64,000 nt of DNA from Uliginosibacterium flavum (GTDB taxonomy: Bacteria > Pseudomonadota > Gammaproteobacteria > Burkholderiales > Rhodocyclaceae), in the NCBI RefSeq assembly GCF_040566545.1, contig NZ_JBEWZI010000020.1, forward strand, positions 1-64,000, read 5' to 3'. A program made the translations under genes and the position numbers. The first letter of the stretch is position 1, and the number at the start of each line of letters is the position of its first letter. Positions 42,103 to 51,220 of this stretch are shown in pieces. The notes beneath the pieces were generated by a model. That model did no database searches and had not been told where the DNA came from. It saw only the letters and a list, made by a program, of their open reading frames with translations.

Positions 42103-43272
42103 TCACATGATCGAGCGCATGCGTTGAAGCGCTTCCTCGATACGCGTCAGGTCTGCAGTATAGGCAATACGTAAGTGTTCTTCTGCGCGATGCGCGCCAA
42201 AATCCAGCCCCGGCGTCGTTGCGACGCCCGCGTCTTCAAGCAGGCGGTGAGCCAGCGTCATGCTGCTACGGCATATGCCGGACACTCTGGCGTATATGTA
42301 AAATGCCCCGGCAGGCTCTGTGTCAACATGCAGGCCAAGGCCGCGTATTCCTTGTAACAACGCCGTTCGCCGTGCGGCAAAGATGCTGCGCCGCGCCTCC
42401 AGAAGAGTAAGAGTTTCAGTTGAGAAAGCGGCCAGTGCAGCATGCTGGGCCGGGCTTGATGCGGCGATGAAGAGGTGTTGGGCAAGCATTTCGATTGGCC
42501 GCGTATAGCCTTCCGGCACCACCAGCCAGCCAAGGCGCCAACCGGTCATGCCGAAGTATTTCGAGAAGCTGTTGACCACAAAGACGTCATCGCGACGGCT
42601 CAGGATCGTTTCTGCCGGCTGTTCGTAGACTAGTCCCTGATAAATCTCGTCCACAATCAGGCTTCCTGTACGCGCAGCGACCAGATCAGCAAGCTGATCC
42701 AGTACCGATTTGTCGATGACCGTGCCTGTCGGATTCGACGGGCTGGCAACCAGCAAGCCGCGTGTGCGTGCAGACCAGGCCGCCGCTACCTGCTCCAGGC
42801 CTGGTTGGTAGTTGCTGAGAGCATCTACTGGCAAGGCCTGTACGACACCATTGAAGGCTTGGATGAACTGCCGGTTGCAGGGGTAGCCAGGATCGGTCAG
42901 CAGCCATTCATCACCAGGGTTGGTGAGTGCGGCAACTGCCAGCAGAAGAGCCCCGGAAGCTCCTGCGGTGATCACGATTCGCTCTGCAGGAACTCTGGCA
43001 GCAAAACGGCTGGCATAGAAATTCGATACCGCTTCGCGCAGGGCGGGCAGGCCTAGTGCCGGGGTGTAGCGCACTTGTCCATTTGCCAGAAAATGCTGCC
43101 CGGCTTCAATGATGGCGGGCGGTGTTGGAAAATCAGGCTCCCCCACTTCCATGTGAATGATGTCGCGCCCTTGTGCTTGCAGCGTCTGTGCGCGTGCAAG
43201 CAGCTCCATGACGTGAAAGGGCGGGATGTCGTGCAGGCGCGATGCGAGGCGGTCAGGGGGGCGGGAGTTCAT
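42103..43272 (-). CDS. Class I/II PLP-dependent aminotransferase
   Basis: A 389-residue fold-type I aminotransferase. The N-terminal MELLARAQTLQAQGRDIIHM and EVGEPDFPTPP segments are typical of aspartate/alanine aminotransferases. ASPSNPTGTV binds PLP phosphate, VDEIYQGLVY contains the conserved Asp and Tyr, and the PLP lysine is in NSFSKYFGMTGWRLGW. The conserved substrate-carboxylate Arg is in HLRIAYT. It transfers an amino group between an amino acid and a 2-oxo acid; the exact substrate (Asp, Ala or aromatic) is not clear. It is a single gene, divergent from maeB, and its start at ATG 43272 lacks a strong ribosome binding site. Confidence 0.87.
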   Translation of the reverse strand: MNSRPPDRLASRLHDIPPFHVMELLARAQTLQAQGRDIIHMEVGEPDFPTPPAIIEAGQHFLANGQVRYTPALGLPALREAVSNFYASRFAARVPAERIVITAGASGALLLAVAALTNPGDEWLLTDPGYPCNRQFIQAFNGVVQALPVDALSNYQPGLEQVAAAWSARTRGLLVASPSNPTGTVIDKSVLDQLADLVAARTGSLIVDEIYQGLVYEQPAETILSRRDDVFVVNSFSKYFGMTGWRLGWLVVPEGYTRPIEMLAQHLFIAASSPAQHAALAAFSTETLTLLEARRSIFAARRTALLQGIRGLGLHVDTEPAGAFYIYARVSGICRSSMTLAHRLLEDAGVATTPGLDFGAHRAEEHLRIAYTADLTRIEEALQRMRSIM

Positions 43273-43453
43273 GACTCAAGGGCGTGAGGAATAGGGTCAG
43301 TATTCAGCATACGTCAAATGCCCGAATGGATGGTCTTTCCGGGCTATTCCTTGGTGGCTTTGTATACCGCCTCACCTCTAAAATAAAGAGGTAAACCAAC
43401 TACAACAATTTCGCGGGCAAGCTGTCTGTGACCCCGTAAGAGAGAGGCTTCCG

Positions 43454-45739
43454 ATGGATGAAGGAATTCGCGCTGCTGCACTGGAATATCACGCACTGCC
43501 TCGGCCAGGAAAAATTTCCGTAGAGCCAACTAAGGCGCTTACCAATCAACGTGACCTGTCGCTGGCTTATTCGCCTGGTGTTGCCGCTGCGTGCGATGCA
43601 ATTGTGGCCGACCCGGCCACTGTCAGTTTGTATACCTCGCGTGCCAATTTGATCGGGGTGGTCACCAATGGCACCGCGGTGCTTGGGTTGGGGCCTATCG
43701 GCCCGCTGGCGGCCAAGCCTGTGATGGAGGGCAAGGCGGTCTTGTTCAAGAAGTTTGCGGGTATCGATGTATTCGACATCGAAATCAATGAGCTCGACCC
43801 AGACAAGCTCGTTGACATCATCGCCTCGCTTGAACCGACTTTTGGCGGTATCAATCTCGAAGATATCAAGGCGCCCGAGTGTTTTTATGTTGAGCGAAAA
43901 TTACGCGAGCGCATGAAAATACCGGTCTTCCATGATGACCAGCACGGTACGGCAATTGTTGTCGGTGCAGCAGTGCTGAATGCTTTGCATCTGCTGGGCA
44001 AACCGCTGGATCAGATCAAACTGGTGACCTCAGGGGCCGGTGCTGCGGCGTTGGCCTGCCTGGAGCTGCTGGTGATGCTCGGAATACCCGTCAAGAATAT
44101 CTGGGTGACGGATATCAAGGGCGTGGTGTACGAGGGCCGGACTGAGGAGATGGATCCGATCAAGGCGCAGTTTGCCAAGCCGACGGAAGCGCGCAGTCTG
44201 CGCGAGGTTATTGAAGGGGCTGACGTCTTTCTGGGTCTTTCGGCGGCAGGTGTGTTGAAACCCGAGATGGTTGCGAAAATGGCGGCCAATCCCTTGATTC
44301 TCGCCTTGGCCAACCCGGTGCCGGAGATCCTGCCGGATGAAGTGAAGTCCGTGCGTTCTGATGCGATCATAGCAACCGGTCGCTCGGACTACCCTAACCA
44401 GGTGAATAACGTCCTGTGCTTTCCTTTCATCTTTCGGGGGGCGCTGGACGTTGGCGCGACCACGATCAGCGATGAAATGCAGTTGGCAGCCGTGCGTGCG
44501 ATTGCGGAATTGGCCCGAGCTGAACAATCGGATGTTGTCGCGGCTGCCTATGGAGAGCAGGTCAACGGCTTTGGCCGTGAGTACATCATTCCCAAGCCTT
44601 TTGACCCACGCCTGATCGTGCGTATCGCACCCGCGGTGGCCAGAGCTGCGATGGATTCGGGCGTGGCCACGCGGCCGATCACAGATTGGGATGCGTACAC
44701 GCAACAGCTGAATAATTTTGTCTGGCATTCCGGCCTGGTGATGAAACCCGTATTTGCTGCGGCCAAGCGCGAGCCGCGCCGCATCATCTTTGCCGAGGGT
44801 GAGTCTGAGCGCGTCCTGCGTGCTGTGCAGACCGTGGTGGATGAGGGGATCGCGCATCCGATCCTGATCGGCCGGCCGGATGTGATCAGTATGTATATCC
44901 AGCGTTTTGGCTTGCGGCTACGGCCCGGCGTGGATGTTGAACTGGTCAATCAGGATTCCGATCCGCGCTATCGTGAGCTGTGGACGCACTATCACGAACT
45001 CATGGAGCGGAGCGGCGTTTCCGTAGAGTACGCCCGGAGGGAAGTGCGTCGGCGTTCAACCCTGATTGGCGCTTTGATGCTTAAGTTCGGCTGGGCTGAC
45101 GGCATGATCTGTGGCACCTTCGGCCTGCACCATCAGCATTTGAAATTTGTTGAAACCGTGCTGGGGCGTCGTCCTGGTGTGACTCATCTGTACGCCATGA
45201 ATCTGCTGGCCTTGCCAGGTCGGACCATTGCCTTGTGTGACACGTATGTGACTTACGATCCAACGGTCGAGCAGGTTTTCGAGATGACTTGTCTGGCTGC
45301 CGAAGAACTTGCTCGTTTCGGGATTACGCCGCGCGTGGCCTTATTGTCGCATTCCAGTTTCGGTTCCGAGGATTCGCCGACTTCGCTGAAAATGCGGGAA
45401 GCCTTGCGTTTGTTGCATGCGCGCCGCCCGGATATTACCGCGGAGGGCGAGATGCATGGCGATGCCGCCTTGGATGCTTGTATTCGAAATCATGTTTTCC
45501 CCAATGCGCGTATGCGTGAGGACGCCAATCTCCTGATTTTTCCAACTCTGGATGCTGCCAATATCGCCTTTAATCTGATCAAGACGGCTTCGGGTGATGG
45601 CATGACTGTTGGCCCCATTTTGCTCGGAACGGCGCGGCCAGTGCATATTCTTACGCCGACCGCGACGGTTCGGCGGATTGTCAATATGACCGCTCTGACG
45701 GTGGTAGATGCGGGGCAGGTGGAGCGGCAGGGCGGCTGA
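43454..45739 (+). CDS. maeB: NADP-dependent malic enzyme with phosphotransacetylase-like domain
   Basis: A 761-residue two-domain protein, the normal MaeB length. Residues 1-430 are malic enzyme: ALNQRDLSLAYSPGVA-like TNQRDLSLAYSPGVAAAC, PVFHDDQHGTAIV with metal-binding acids, and the nucleotide fold VTSGAGAAALACLELL. Residues about 435-761 form a phosphate acetyltransferase-like domain (RIIFAEGESERVLRA; SHSSFGSEDSP), which in the family regulates activity by acetyl-CoA rather than catalysing. It decarboxylates malate to pyruvate, making NADPH. AGAGAGG precedes ATG 43454, and a hairpin follows the stop. Confidence 0.94.
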   Translation: MDEGIRAAALEYHALPRPGKISVEPTKALTNQRDLSLAYSPGVAAACDAIVADPATVSLYTSRANLIGVVTNGTAVLGLGPIGPLAAKPVMEGKAVLFKKFAGIDVFDIEINELDPDKLVDIIASLEPTFGGINLEDIKAPECFYVERKLRERMKIPVFHDDQHGTAIVVGAAVLNALHLLGKPLDQIKLVTSGAGAAALACLELLVMLGIPVKNIWVTDIKGVVYEGRTEEMDPIKAQFAKPTEARSLREVIEGADVFLGLSAAGVLKPEMVAKMAANPLILALANPVPEILPDEVKSVRSDAIIATGRSDYPNQVNNVLCFPFIFRGALDVGATTISDEMQLAAVRAIAELARAEQSDVVAAAYGEQVNGFGREYIIPKPFDPRLIVRIAPAVARAAMDSGVATRPITDWDAYTQQLNNFVWHSGLVMKPVFAAAKREPRRIIFAEGESERVLRAVQTVVDEGIAHPILIGRPDVISMYIQRFGLRLRPGVDVELVNQDSDPRYRELWTHYHELMERSGVSVEYARREVRRRSTLIGALMLKFGWADGMICGTFGLHHQHLKFVETVLGRRPGVTHLYAMNLLALPGRTIALCDTYVTYDPTVEQVFEMTCLAAEELARFGITPRVALLSHSSFGSEDSPTSLKMREALRLLHARRPDITAEGEMHGDAALDACIRNHVFPNARMREDANLLIFPTLDAANIAFNLIKTASGDGMTVGPILLGTARPVHILTPTATVRRIVNMTALTVVDAGQVERQGG

Positions 45740-45764
45740 TTGCGCAGCGTCAGTTTGTTGCAAG

Positions 45765-45792
45765 ATTTTCGGCCCGTTTGCGGGCCGAAAAT
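45765..45792 (+). terminator. Terminator-like hairpin after maeB
   Basis: Perfect 12-base arms ATTTTCGGCCCG (45765-45776) and CGGGCCGAAAAT (45781-45792) with a TTTG loop, 25 bases after the maeB stop. The downstream T run is weak, so it may also serve as a stability hairpin. Confidence 0.85.
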
Positions 45793-45941
45793 CCTTATAC
45801 TGCCGGGGCTCGCAATCATTGCGCTGACTCGTGCAATGGATTGATGAGAAAGTGCTTCAAGAAATTCGCGTATCTATTTAATTTTCAAGAAATATTGCTA
45901 CAATTAAGATTGATTTTGTAGTTTGAAAAGGCTGGAATCCA

Positions 45942-46967
45942 ATGCGTTTTGGGCGAATTTTCAATGGTTTCATGGGGCTGGCTTTGGCTCTCTCCGTCCC
46001 CCATACGGCGCTTGCTGCTGGCAAGTCTCAGGCGAAGGCTTCTGCGAGCCATTCCCGGCAAACCAAGGCAGCTCCGGTCAAAGCGATTAAAACCGTTGGT
46101 AAGGCTCCCAAAAAAGTGGCGAGCAAGGCTAAGAAAGCCCCCAGAATCGTTGAGGCGGATTTTGATGGAGCGGGAAATCCCTTGATCCGCTCTTCTGCTT
46201 TCTACGTTCAGGATCTGAACACAGGCGAAGTGCTGCTGCAAAAAAATGCCAGTGCTCCCTTGCCGATTGCCTCGATCACCAAGTTGATGACCTCGATGGT
46301 GGTGCTGGATGCGCACCAGAACCTCAACGAGGTGCTGGAAGTGACAGAGAGCGATATTGATCGCATCAAGAGCACCAGTTCGCATCTGAGCGTGGGCACG
46401 CGCCTAACGCGTGAAGATTTGCTGCATCTGGCCTTGATGGCCTCCGAAAATCGCGCGGCTTCGGCGCTGGCGCGTAACTATCCGGGCGGAATGTCGGCCT
46501 TTCTGGAAGCAATGAACGTCAAGGCTCAGTTGATGGGTTTGAGTGAAACACGCTTTTACGATGGCACCGGGCTGACCAAGAGCAATGTTTCGTCTGCACG
46601 TGATCTGGCGACCATGGTGGCCAATGCTTCGCGTTATCCGCTGATCCGTGAGTTCTCGACATCAACTGAACACACCGCGGATTTGTCGGGCGGGCGTTCG
46701 TACACCTTTCATACGACTAATTCACTGGTGAAAAGTCCAGAATGGCAGATTGATGTGCAGAAAACCGGCTACATCAATGAGTCCGGCAAGTGTCTGGTGA
46801 TGCAGGCATGGATGGGCAACAAGCCGCTGGCGATTGTGTTGCTGGATTCCTGGGGACGTTTCACTCGTCAGGCGGACGCGAATCGTATTCGGAAATGGCT
46901 GGAGGCTTCTCTGGCGCGCCAACAACTTGCCTTGGGCAGCAAGCGGGATGTCGCATCGGTGAACTGA
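45942..46967 (+). CDS. pbpG: D-alanyl-D-alanine endopeptidase (penicillin-binding protein 7)
   Basis: A 341-residue exported peptidase. The signal peptide (about 1-25, ending HTALA) is followed by a Lys/Ala-rich spacer and an S11 transpeptidase-fold domain. The active-site triad motifs are SITK (SxxK), SEN (SxN) and KTG in VQKTGYINESG. The lack of a C-terminal amphipathic anchor and the overall length agree with PbpG (PBP7), a soluble periplasmic endopeptidase that cuts cross-links between peptidoglycan stem peptides. AAGG lies upstream of ATG 45942. A bidirectional terminator separates it from dsbB. Confidence 0.9.
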   Translation: MRFGRIFNGFMGLALALSVPHTALAAGKSQAKASASHSRQTKAAPVKAIKTVGKAPKKVASKAKKAPRIVEADFDGAGNPLIRSSAFYVQDLNTGEVLLQKNASAPLPIASITKLMTSMVVLDAHQNLNEVLEVTESDIDRIKSTSSHLSVGTRLTREDLLHLALMASENRAASALARNYPGGMSAFLEAMNVKAQLMGLSETRFYDGTGLTKSNVSSARDLATMVANASRYPLIREFSTSTEHTADLSGGRSYTFHTTNSLVKSPEWQIDVQKTGYINESGKCLVMQAWMGNKPLAIVLLDSWGRFTRQADANRIRKWLEASLARQQLALGSKRDVASVN

Positions 46968-46990
46968 CTGTTGGTAGTCATCGACAGCAA

Positions 46991-47022
46991 AAAGGCCCTT
47001 GCGTTGTTACGCAAGGGCCTTT
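46991..47022. terminator. Bidirectional terminator between pbpG and dsbB
   Basis: Perfect 13-base arms AAAGGCCCTTGCG (46991-47003) and CGCAAGGGCCTTT (47010-47022) with a TTGTTA loop, between convergent stop codons. Confidence 0.93.
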
Positions 47023-47047
47023 GTATTTGGGGTGACCCGGCTTGGGC

Positions 47048-47560
47048 TCAACTGAAGCGGCGGCGTTCCGGGGTGCGGCGGAAGAGTTGCCACAAGCATA
47101 CGACGGCAATCAGGCTGAAGTTGATCAGCGCCCACTGGGCAATTGACAGGCCGAGGAAGGTCCAGTCAATCTTCGAGCAGTCGCCAGCGCCTTGGAACAG
47201 CATTGGCAGTGCGTCAGACAGCGGGAAGTTGCCGATCATGTACTGCAGATCCGGGCCGCACACGGTTTCGGCGGGCGGGTTATGTTGCAGCCAGATCTGG
47301 CGCACCGACACGCTGCCGCCGGCAATGGCCGCCGCCAAGGTCAGGAAGGCGTAGAGGCGGCGCATGAACCCTTGCGCATTGGACAGGCCTGCCACCAGAG
47401 CAATCAGGCCGCAGGCGACGAAGCCATAGCGTTGCAAGATGCATAGCGGGCAGGGTTCTATACCCTTGAGGTGTTGCAGGATCAAGCCGAAAACGATCAG
47501 GCCAGTGCAGTAGGCGAAAATCGACAGGAATACGAGGCGCAGCGGGTATTTCGAATACAT
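47048..47560 (-). CDS. dsbB: Disulfide bond formation protein DsbB
   Basis: A 170-residue inner-membrane quinone reductase with four membrane helices. The first redox pair is in GIEPCPLCILQRYGF (Cys-x-x-Cys after helix 1), and the second pair is Cys in ETVCGPDLQYM and GAGDCSKIDW of the periplasmic loop. It reoxidises DsbA and passes electrons to ubiquinone. Length and motif spacing are normal. ATG 47560 is 161 bases from the neighbouring gene, and no dsbA is in the window. Confidence 0.92.
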   Translation of the reverse strand: MYSKYPLRLVFLSIFAYCTGLIVFGLILQHLKGIEPCPLCILQRYGFVACGLIALVAGLSNAQGFMRRLYAFLTLAAAIAGGSVSVRQIWLQHNPPAETVCGPDLQYMIGNFPLSDALPMLFQGAGDCSKIDWTFLGLSIAQWALINFSLIAVVCLWQLFRRTPERRRFS

Positions 47561-47670
47561 GGCAGGCGGCTGGAAAAAGAATTGCGAGCCGATGTTCCGG
47601 CGGAGGCTGGATTCTAGCTTGGTTTTGAGACTGCGGGCGCTCCTTGCTCAGGGGCTGTGGCAGATACGAC

Positions 47671-47704
47671 ACGGGCTGAGGTGATATTGCACACCTCAGC
47701 CCGT
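47671..47704. terminator. Hairpin with 13-base perfect arms downstream of the polyferredoxin gene
   Basis: Arms ACGGGCTGAGGTG (47671-47683) and CACCTCAGCCCGT (47692-47704), loop ATATTGCA. It lies 20 bases after the stop of the minus-strand gene and upstream of dsbB. The T run is poor on the minus strand (TGTCGTAT), so terminator efficiency is uncertain. Confidence 0.7.
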
Positions 47705-47723
47705 CTCTTTTGCGTTTCAAGCT

Positions 47724-48935
47724 TTATTTGCCAGAACTTTGGAGCTTTGCGACGGCGTCGCGCACCTTCTGCGTGTCGAATTCAGCTTCACTGAGCCCGA
47801 GCAATTTGCCGATCTCCTTGCACTTGGAGCTGGCGGGCACTTTCTGTTCTGACAGGCCCAGCTCCTTGTAAAGTTTGTCGAGCTCCAGTCCGTAAGTTTT
47901 GCTCACCTCTTCCAGCGTCATATAGCCACGAATGGCTTGGGCGTCGAGTACGCCTGCTGTCGTGACGGCTGCTGTGATCGAGGCGGGCTGGGTGCGCCAG
48001 TAGCCAGTGATTTGCGCCGTGCCGATCATGCCCAGAAAGATGGCCAAGCCGAGCCAGCCGATCAGCGCCGGCTTGACCTGGCGCCCGGCAATGGCGGGCA
48101 GCAGGAAGGTTTTGCCCTCGTCTGTGCTGCCTTTTTTGCCGGTAGGGCAGGTGGTGGTGCAGGTCAGGCAGCCGATGCATTCGGCTGAACGCACGACGGG
48201 CATGCTTTCGATCTTGATGCCGACCGGGCAAGTTTTCTCGCATTTGTTGCAGGACAGACAGCCGTCGCAATTGCGCTTGATGCTGAACAGGCCGAGTTTG
48301 GAAGTGATGCCGAGAAAGGCGCCGAGTGGGCACAGGTATTTGCAGAAGACGCGATCCACAAACACACCGATCACCAGCGAGCCGATGAGAATGCTCGCGC
48401 CTACCGAAAACTCTTTCCATACTTCATCCCAACCGGCAAAGCCATGCGCATAGGCCGCCCAGGGATCGTAGGGGCGGATGATCAGTGTGCCGGTTTTCCA
48501 GGTGAAATACAGCGCCCAGGCCAGCACCACGTATTTGAGCCAGCGCAGCGGCTGATCGATCATGGCGGGAAGGGTGATCTGCACTTTGCGGAAGAATTTC
48601 TGGCCAATTTTGCGCGCCAGTTCCTGCAGCGTGCCGAGCGGACAGATCCAGGCGCAGAAATAGCGTCCGACGATCAGCGCGAGGGCGATGGTGCCGCCGA
48701 GCAGCACGAAGTCGGAGGTGTTCAGTCGCTGGATGAATTCGCCCGTGCTGACGAATTTGAATAGCGCTTCCAGTCCGCCAAACGGACACAAAGCGTCGAC
48801 TGAGGCCGAGCCGTTCGGGCCGCCGCCCAGAACCTGGTGACGCCAGGCGGCAAAAGTGGCAAAGGCCAGAAAGGCCAGCTGTACGATCAGCCGCGCAGGC
48901 TGAACGTAAGGACTGTGTTGGTGGTTTTTCTTCAT
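47724..48935 (-). CDS. Membrane polyferredoxin (NapH/CcoG-like 4Fe-4S protein)
   Basis: A 403-residue inner-membrane iron-sulphur protein. Membrane helices near residues 15-33, 75-95, 130-150 and 180-205 carry two CxxxCP motifs at their ends (CAWICPLG and CKYLCPLG), typical of NapH/NosR-type quinol-linked electron carriers. Two ferredoxin-type clusters follow: CDGCLSCNKCEKTCPVG and CIGCLTCTTTCPTG. After a last membrane helix (about 290-310) comes a small helical domain (MTLEEVSKTYGLELDKLYKEL, IGKLLGLSEAEFD) that I do not recognise. It probably moves electrons between the quinone pool and a periplasmic or cytoplasmic partner. GGAGGAG precedes the start. The EF-hand gene lies 88 bases upstream on the same strand. 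Confidence 0.85.
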   Translation of the reverse strand: MKKNHQHSPYVQPARLIVQLAFLAFATFAAWRHQVLGGGPNGSASVDALCPFGGLEALFKFVSTGEFIQRLNTSDFVLLGGTIALALIVGRYFCAWICPLGTLQELARKIGQKFFRKVQITLPAMIDQPLRWLKYVVLAWALYFTWKTGTLIIRPYDPWAAYAHGFAGWDEVWKEFSVGASILIGSLVIGVFVDRVFCKYLCPLGAFLGITSKLGLFSIKRNCDGCLSCNKCEKTCPVGIKIESMPVVRSAECIGCLTCTTTCPTGKKGSTDEGKTFLLPAIAGRQVKPALIGWLGLAIFLGMIGTAQITGYWRTQPASITAAVTTAGVLDAQAIRGYMTLEEVSKTYGLELDKLYKELGLSEQKVPASSKCKEIGKLLGLSEAEFDTQKVRDAVAKLQSSGK

Positions 48936-49023
48936 GATGCAACTCCTCCCTGAAAATGAATGGGTCTCTGCTGGAGTTGTGGGCGTGAGCTGCCCGTCGT
49001 AGCGGGCAGCTCATTCAAGGCAT

Positions 49024-49629
49024 TTAGCGCCGGGCGATTGCCGGGCAGGTCGCGCGCTCTTCTGTCGAGAGCTTGCCGTCCTTGTTGGTGTCGAGCGCAT
49101 CAAAGCGGCTGAGCGCGTTTGGGCGATTCAGCTTTTCGGCTTCGGCGCGACTGACGAAGCCGTCCTTGTCCGTGTCAGCATTGATGCACAGACCACCTTG
49201 GGCGCGCATTCCTGTGCGCTGCATGCCTGAAGAGCCTCCGCCCATGCGGCTTCCCGGGCCCATGCCTTGGAGAGGCCCGCTGGATGCGGCTTGCGGGCCG
49301 GCTCCCTGTGGGCGTCCTTTGCCACGCATGTTACCGCGCATGGCCTGGAATTCATCGGACGTGAGTTTGCCGTCCTGATTCGTGTCGATGGCAGCGAAGC
49401 GGCTGGCCATGCCTGGCATGCCCTTGTCAGCCTCTTCCTTGGTGAGGAAACCATCCTTGTTGGCGTCTGCTGCCTGGAAGCGTTCCAGCGCGTGGCCTTG
49501 CGGCTGGGTCGCGGTGAGGCCTGCACCGGGGCCACGGCCCGGGCCGGGTTGCGCAATGGCCGTTGCTGCGGACAGCGTGGCAAGGCTGAGGCCGGCAACG
49601 GTCAGCAGGGTTTTGAGATTTGCTTTCAT
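49024..49629 (-). CDS. Exported EF-hand protein with four calcium-binding loops
   Basis: A 201-residue exported protein. The signal peptide (about 1-26, ending TAIAQ) precedes four EF-hand loops: DANKDGFLTKEE (near 55), DTNQDGKLTSDE (near 85), DTDKDGFVSRAE (near 152) and DTNKDGKLSTEE (near 180). A Gly/Met/Gln-rich linker separates the two pairs. All loops keep the acidic ligand residues, so calcium binding is likely. It has AAGGAG six bases before ATG 49629. It lies between a TetR regulator gene and the polyferredoxin gene, all on the minus strand, and may be part of their operon. Confidence 0.85.
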   Translation of the reverse strand: MKANLKTLLTVAGLSLATLSAATAIAQPGPGRGPGAGLTATQPQGHALERFQAADANKDGFLTKEEADKGMPGMASRFAAIDTNQDGKLTSDEFQAMRGNMRGKGRPQGAGPQAASSGPLQGMGPGSRMGGGSSGMQRTGMRAQGGLCINADTDKDGFVSRAEAEKLNRPNALSRFDALDTNKDGKLSTEERATCPAIARR

Positions 49630-49733
49630 GATGCACTCCTTGGTATGACAGGTTGGACTTCGGTACCTGCATCCTAGGTGTGGCGCGGCAATAAGGTGTT
49701 TCGCCGGTGAAAGCGTGTGTATCCAGATGTAAA

Positions 49734-50366
49734 TCAGTCCGGCTTGCGGGTAATCAGGTCGGCAATCGCCGCGTGTTTTTTTGCGATATCCGATGAAATG
49801 CTTTTTTCAAACATCATCATCGACAGACCGAAGACGTGCGTGAACATCAGCAGCGCGCGTGTGTGGGCTTCTTCATCGACGTAACCAGCCAGACTGAAGA
49901 GACGTACGGCATTCTGCAGACGTGCCTGGTCGACTGCTTCTACGGCTGCGGCGACCAGCAGATCGCGGCGTGCCCAGTCGCGCAGGGCGAGTTCGGTGCG
50001 CATGCGCTGCTGATTGGGCTGGGTGGCGTATTGATCGAGAATCCGCCGGATCTGCGCATGGGCTTCATGTGCCGGGATGGCGACTTGTTGTTCGACCTCC
50101 TGCACGCGTGCGTCACGCCAGGTGGTGACTGTTGCGCTGAGCAGTGCTTGCCTATCCTTGAAGTGCCAGTAAAAACTGCCCTTGGTGACGCCCAGTTTGC
50201 GTGCCAGCACCTCGACGCGCAGGCCATCCACGCCGTCTTCGGCGAGAACGCCCGTGGCAAACTCGATCCAGGTAGCGCGATCCAGCGGCTGGCGTTCGGA
50301 GGCAGAAGACTTGGCGGCGGAGGCGTTCATGCGGGCGTGGGTAGCTTGGGCGGGATTGGTCTGCAT
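49734..50366 (-). CDS. TetR/AcrR-family transcriptional regulator
   Basis: A 210-residue regulator. The N-terminal helix-turn-helix is clear: FATGVLAEDGVDGLRVEVLA, then RKLGVTKGSFYWHFKDRQAL with the family-typical YWHF. The C-terminal helical ligand domain is not assignable. An N-terminal extension of about 30 residues rich in Ala and Ser precedes the DNA-binding domain; a later ATG at 50330 is an alternative start. It is divergent from etfB with 101 bases between them, in which an inverted repeat CAAATCGGCTGATTTG lies at 50390-50405. It may repress itself, etfBA, or the downstream EF-hand/polyferredoxin genes. Confidence 0.85.
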   Translation of the reverse strand: MQTNPAQATHARMNASAAKSSASERQPLDRATWIEFATGVLAEDGVDGLRVEVLARKLGVTKGSFYWHFKDRQALLSATVTTWRDARVQEVEQQVAIPAHEAHAQIRRILDQYATQPNQQRMRTELALRDWARRDLLVAAAVEAVDQARLQNAVRLFSLAGYVDEEAHTRALLMFTHVFGLSMMMFEKSISSDIAKKHAAIADLITRKPD

Positions 50367-50389
50367 TATGCCGTTTCAGCGCAAACAGG

Positions 50390-50405
50390 CAAATCGGCTG
50401 ATTTG
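50390..50405. promoter_or_regulatory. Candidate TetR operator palindrome
   Basis: Perfect six-base arms CAAATC and GATTTG around GGCT, located between the divergent TetR gene and etfB. Position and size suit a TetR-family operator; binding is inferred only. Confidence 0.45.
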
Positions 50406-50467
50406 GGGAGGCTCGCTTTCGTGCTGGGCGATGGCATACTTTGCGGTCTGTGCAGGAGGATGAGCAA

Positions 50468-51220
50468 GTGAAGATTCTGGTTCCGGTCAAACGCGTGGTG
50501 GATTATCTGTTGCGCGTGCGGGTGCGTGAGGACGGCAGCGGTGTGGATAGCGCCGGTCTGAAAATGTCGATGAACCCGTTTGACGAAATTGCGCTGGAAG
50601 AGGCTGTGCGCCTGCGCGAGGCGGGCGTCGCCAGCGAAGTGGTGGTGGTGTCCTGCGGCGTGTCGGCGTGTCAGGAAACCCTGCGCACGGCGCTGGCAAT
50701 GGGTGCGGATCGGGCGGTGCTGATCGAAACCGATGCGCTCTTGCAGCCGCTGGCGGTGGCCAAATTGCTCAAGGCACTGGCGCAGCGCGAAGCCCCCCGG
50801 CTGGTGATCATGGGCAAACAGGCGATTGATGACGACGCCAACCAGTGCGCGCAGATGCTGGCGGCGATGCTGGGCTGGCCGCAGGCGACCTTCGCGTCCA
50901 AATTGCTGTTGAGCGAGGACACCGCAACGGTTTCACGCGAAATCGATGGCGGGCTGGAGACGCTGGAGCTGAGCCTGCCGGCCGTGATCAGCACCGATCT
51001 GCGCCTGAACGAGCCGCGCTATGCGAGCCTGCCGAATGTCATGAAGGCGCGCCGCGCGCAGATTGAAATCCTGCCGGCCGCCGATCTGCAGGTGGATCTG
51101 AGGCCGCGTCTGACGACGCTGCGAGTCGCTGCGCCGCCGGTTCGAGCGCCGGGTGTGCGCGTGGATTCGGCTGAAGCGCTGGCCGAGCGGCTGCGGCTCG
51201 CCATGGGAGCCACGCCATGA
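50468..51220 (+). CDS. etfB: Electron transfer flavoprotein subunit beta
   Basis: A 250-residue EtfB. The N-terminal strand MKILVPVKRVVDYLLRVRV, the conserved MNPFDEIALEEAVRLRE and the nucleotide (AMP)-binding region VIMGKQAIDDDANQ, with LPAVISTDLRLNEPRYASLPN, are all diagnostic. With EtfA it carries electrons from acyl-CoA and other dehydrogenases to the quinone pool. The start is GTG 50468, with CAGGAGGA eight bases upstream; in-frame codons before it lack a binding site. The stop overlaps the etfA start (ATGA). Confidence 0.95.
   Translation: MKILVPVKRVVDYLLRVRVREDGSGVDSAGLKMSMNPFDEIALEEAVRLREAGVASEVVVVSCGVSACQETLRTALAMGADRAVLIETDALLQPLAVAKLLKALAQREAPRLVIMGKQAIDDDANQCAQMLAAMLGWPQATFASKLLLSEDTATVSREIDGGLETLELSLPAVISTDLRLNEPRYASLPNVMKARRAQIEILPAADLQVDLRPRLTTLRVAAPPVRAPGVRVDSAEALAERLRLAMGATP

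Noticed and set aside
44030..44857. Antisense frame over maeB
   Set aside because: maeB is unambiguous and complete on the plus strand.
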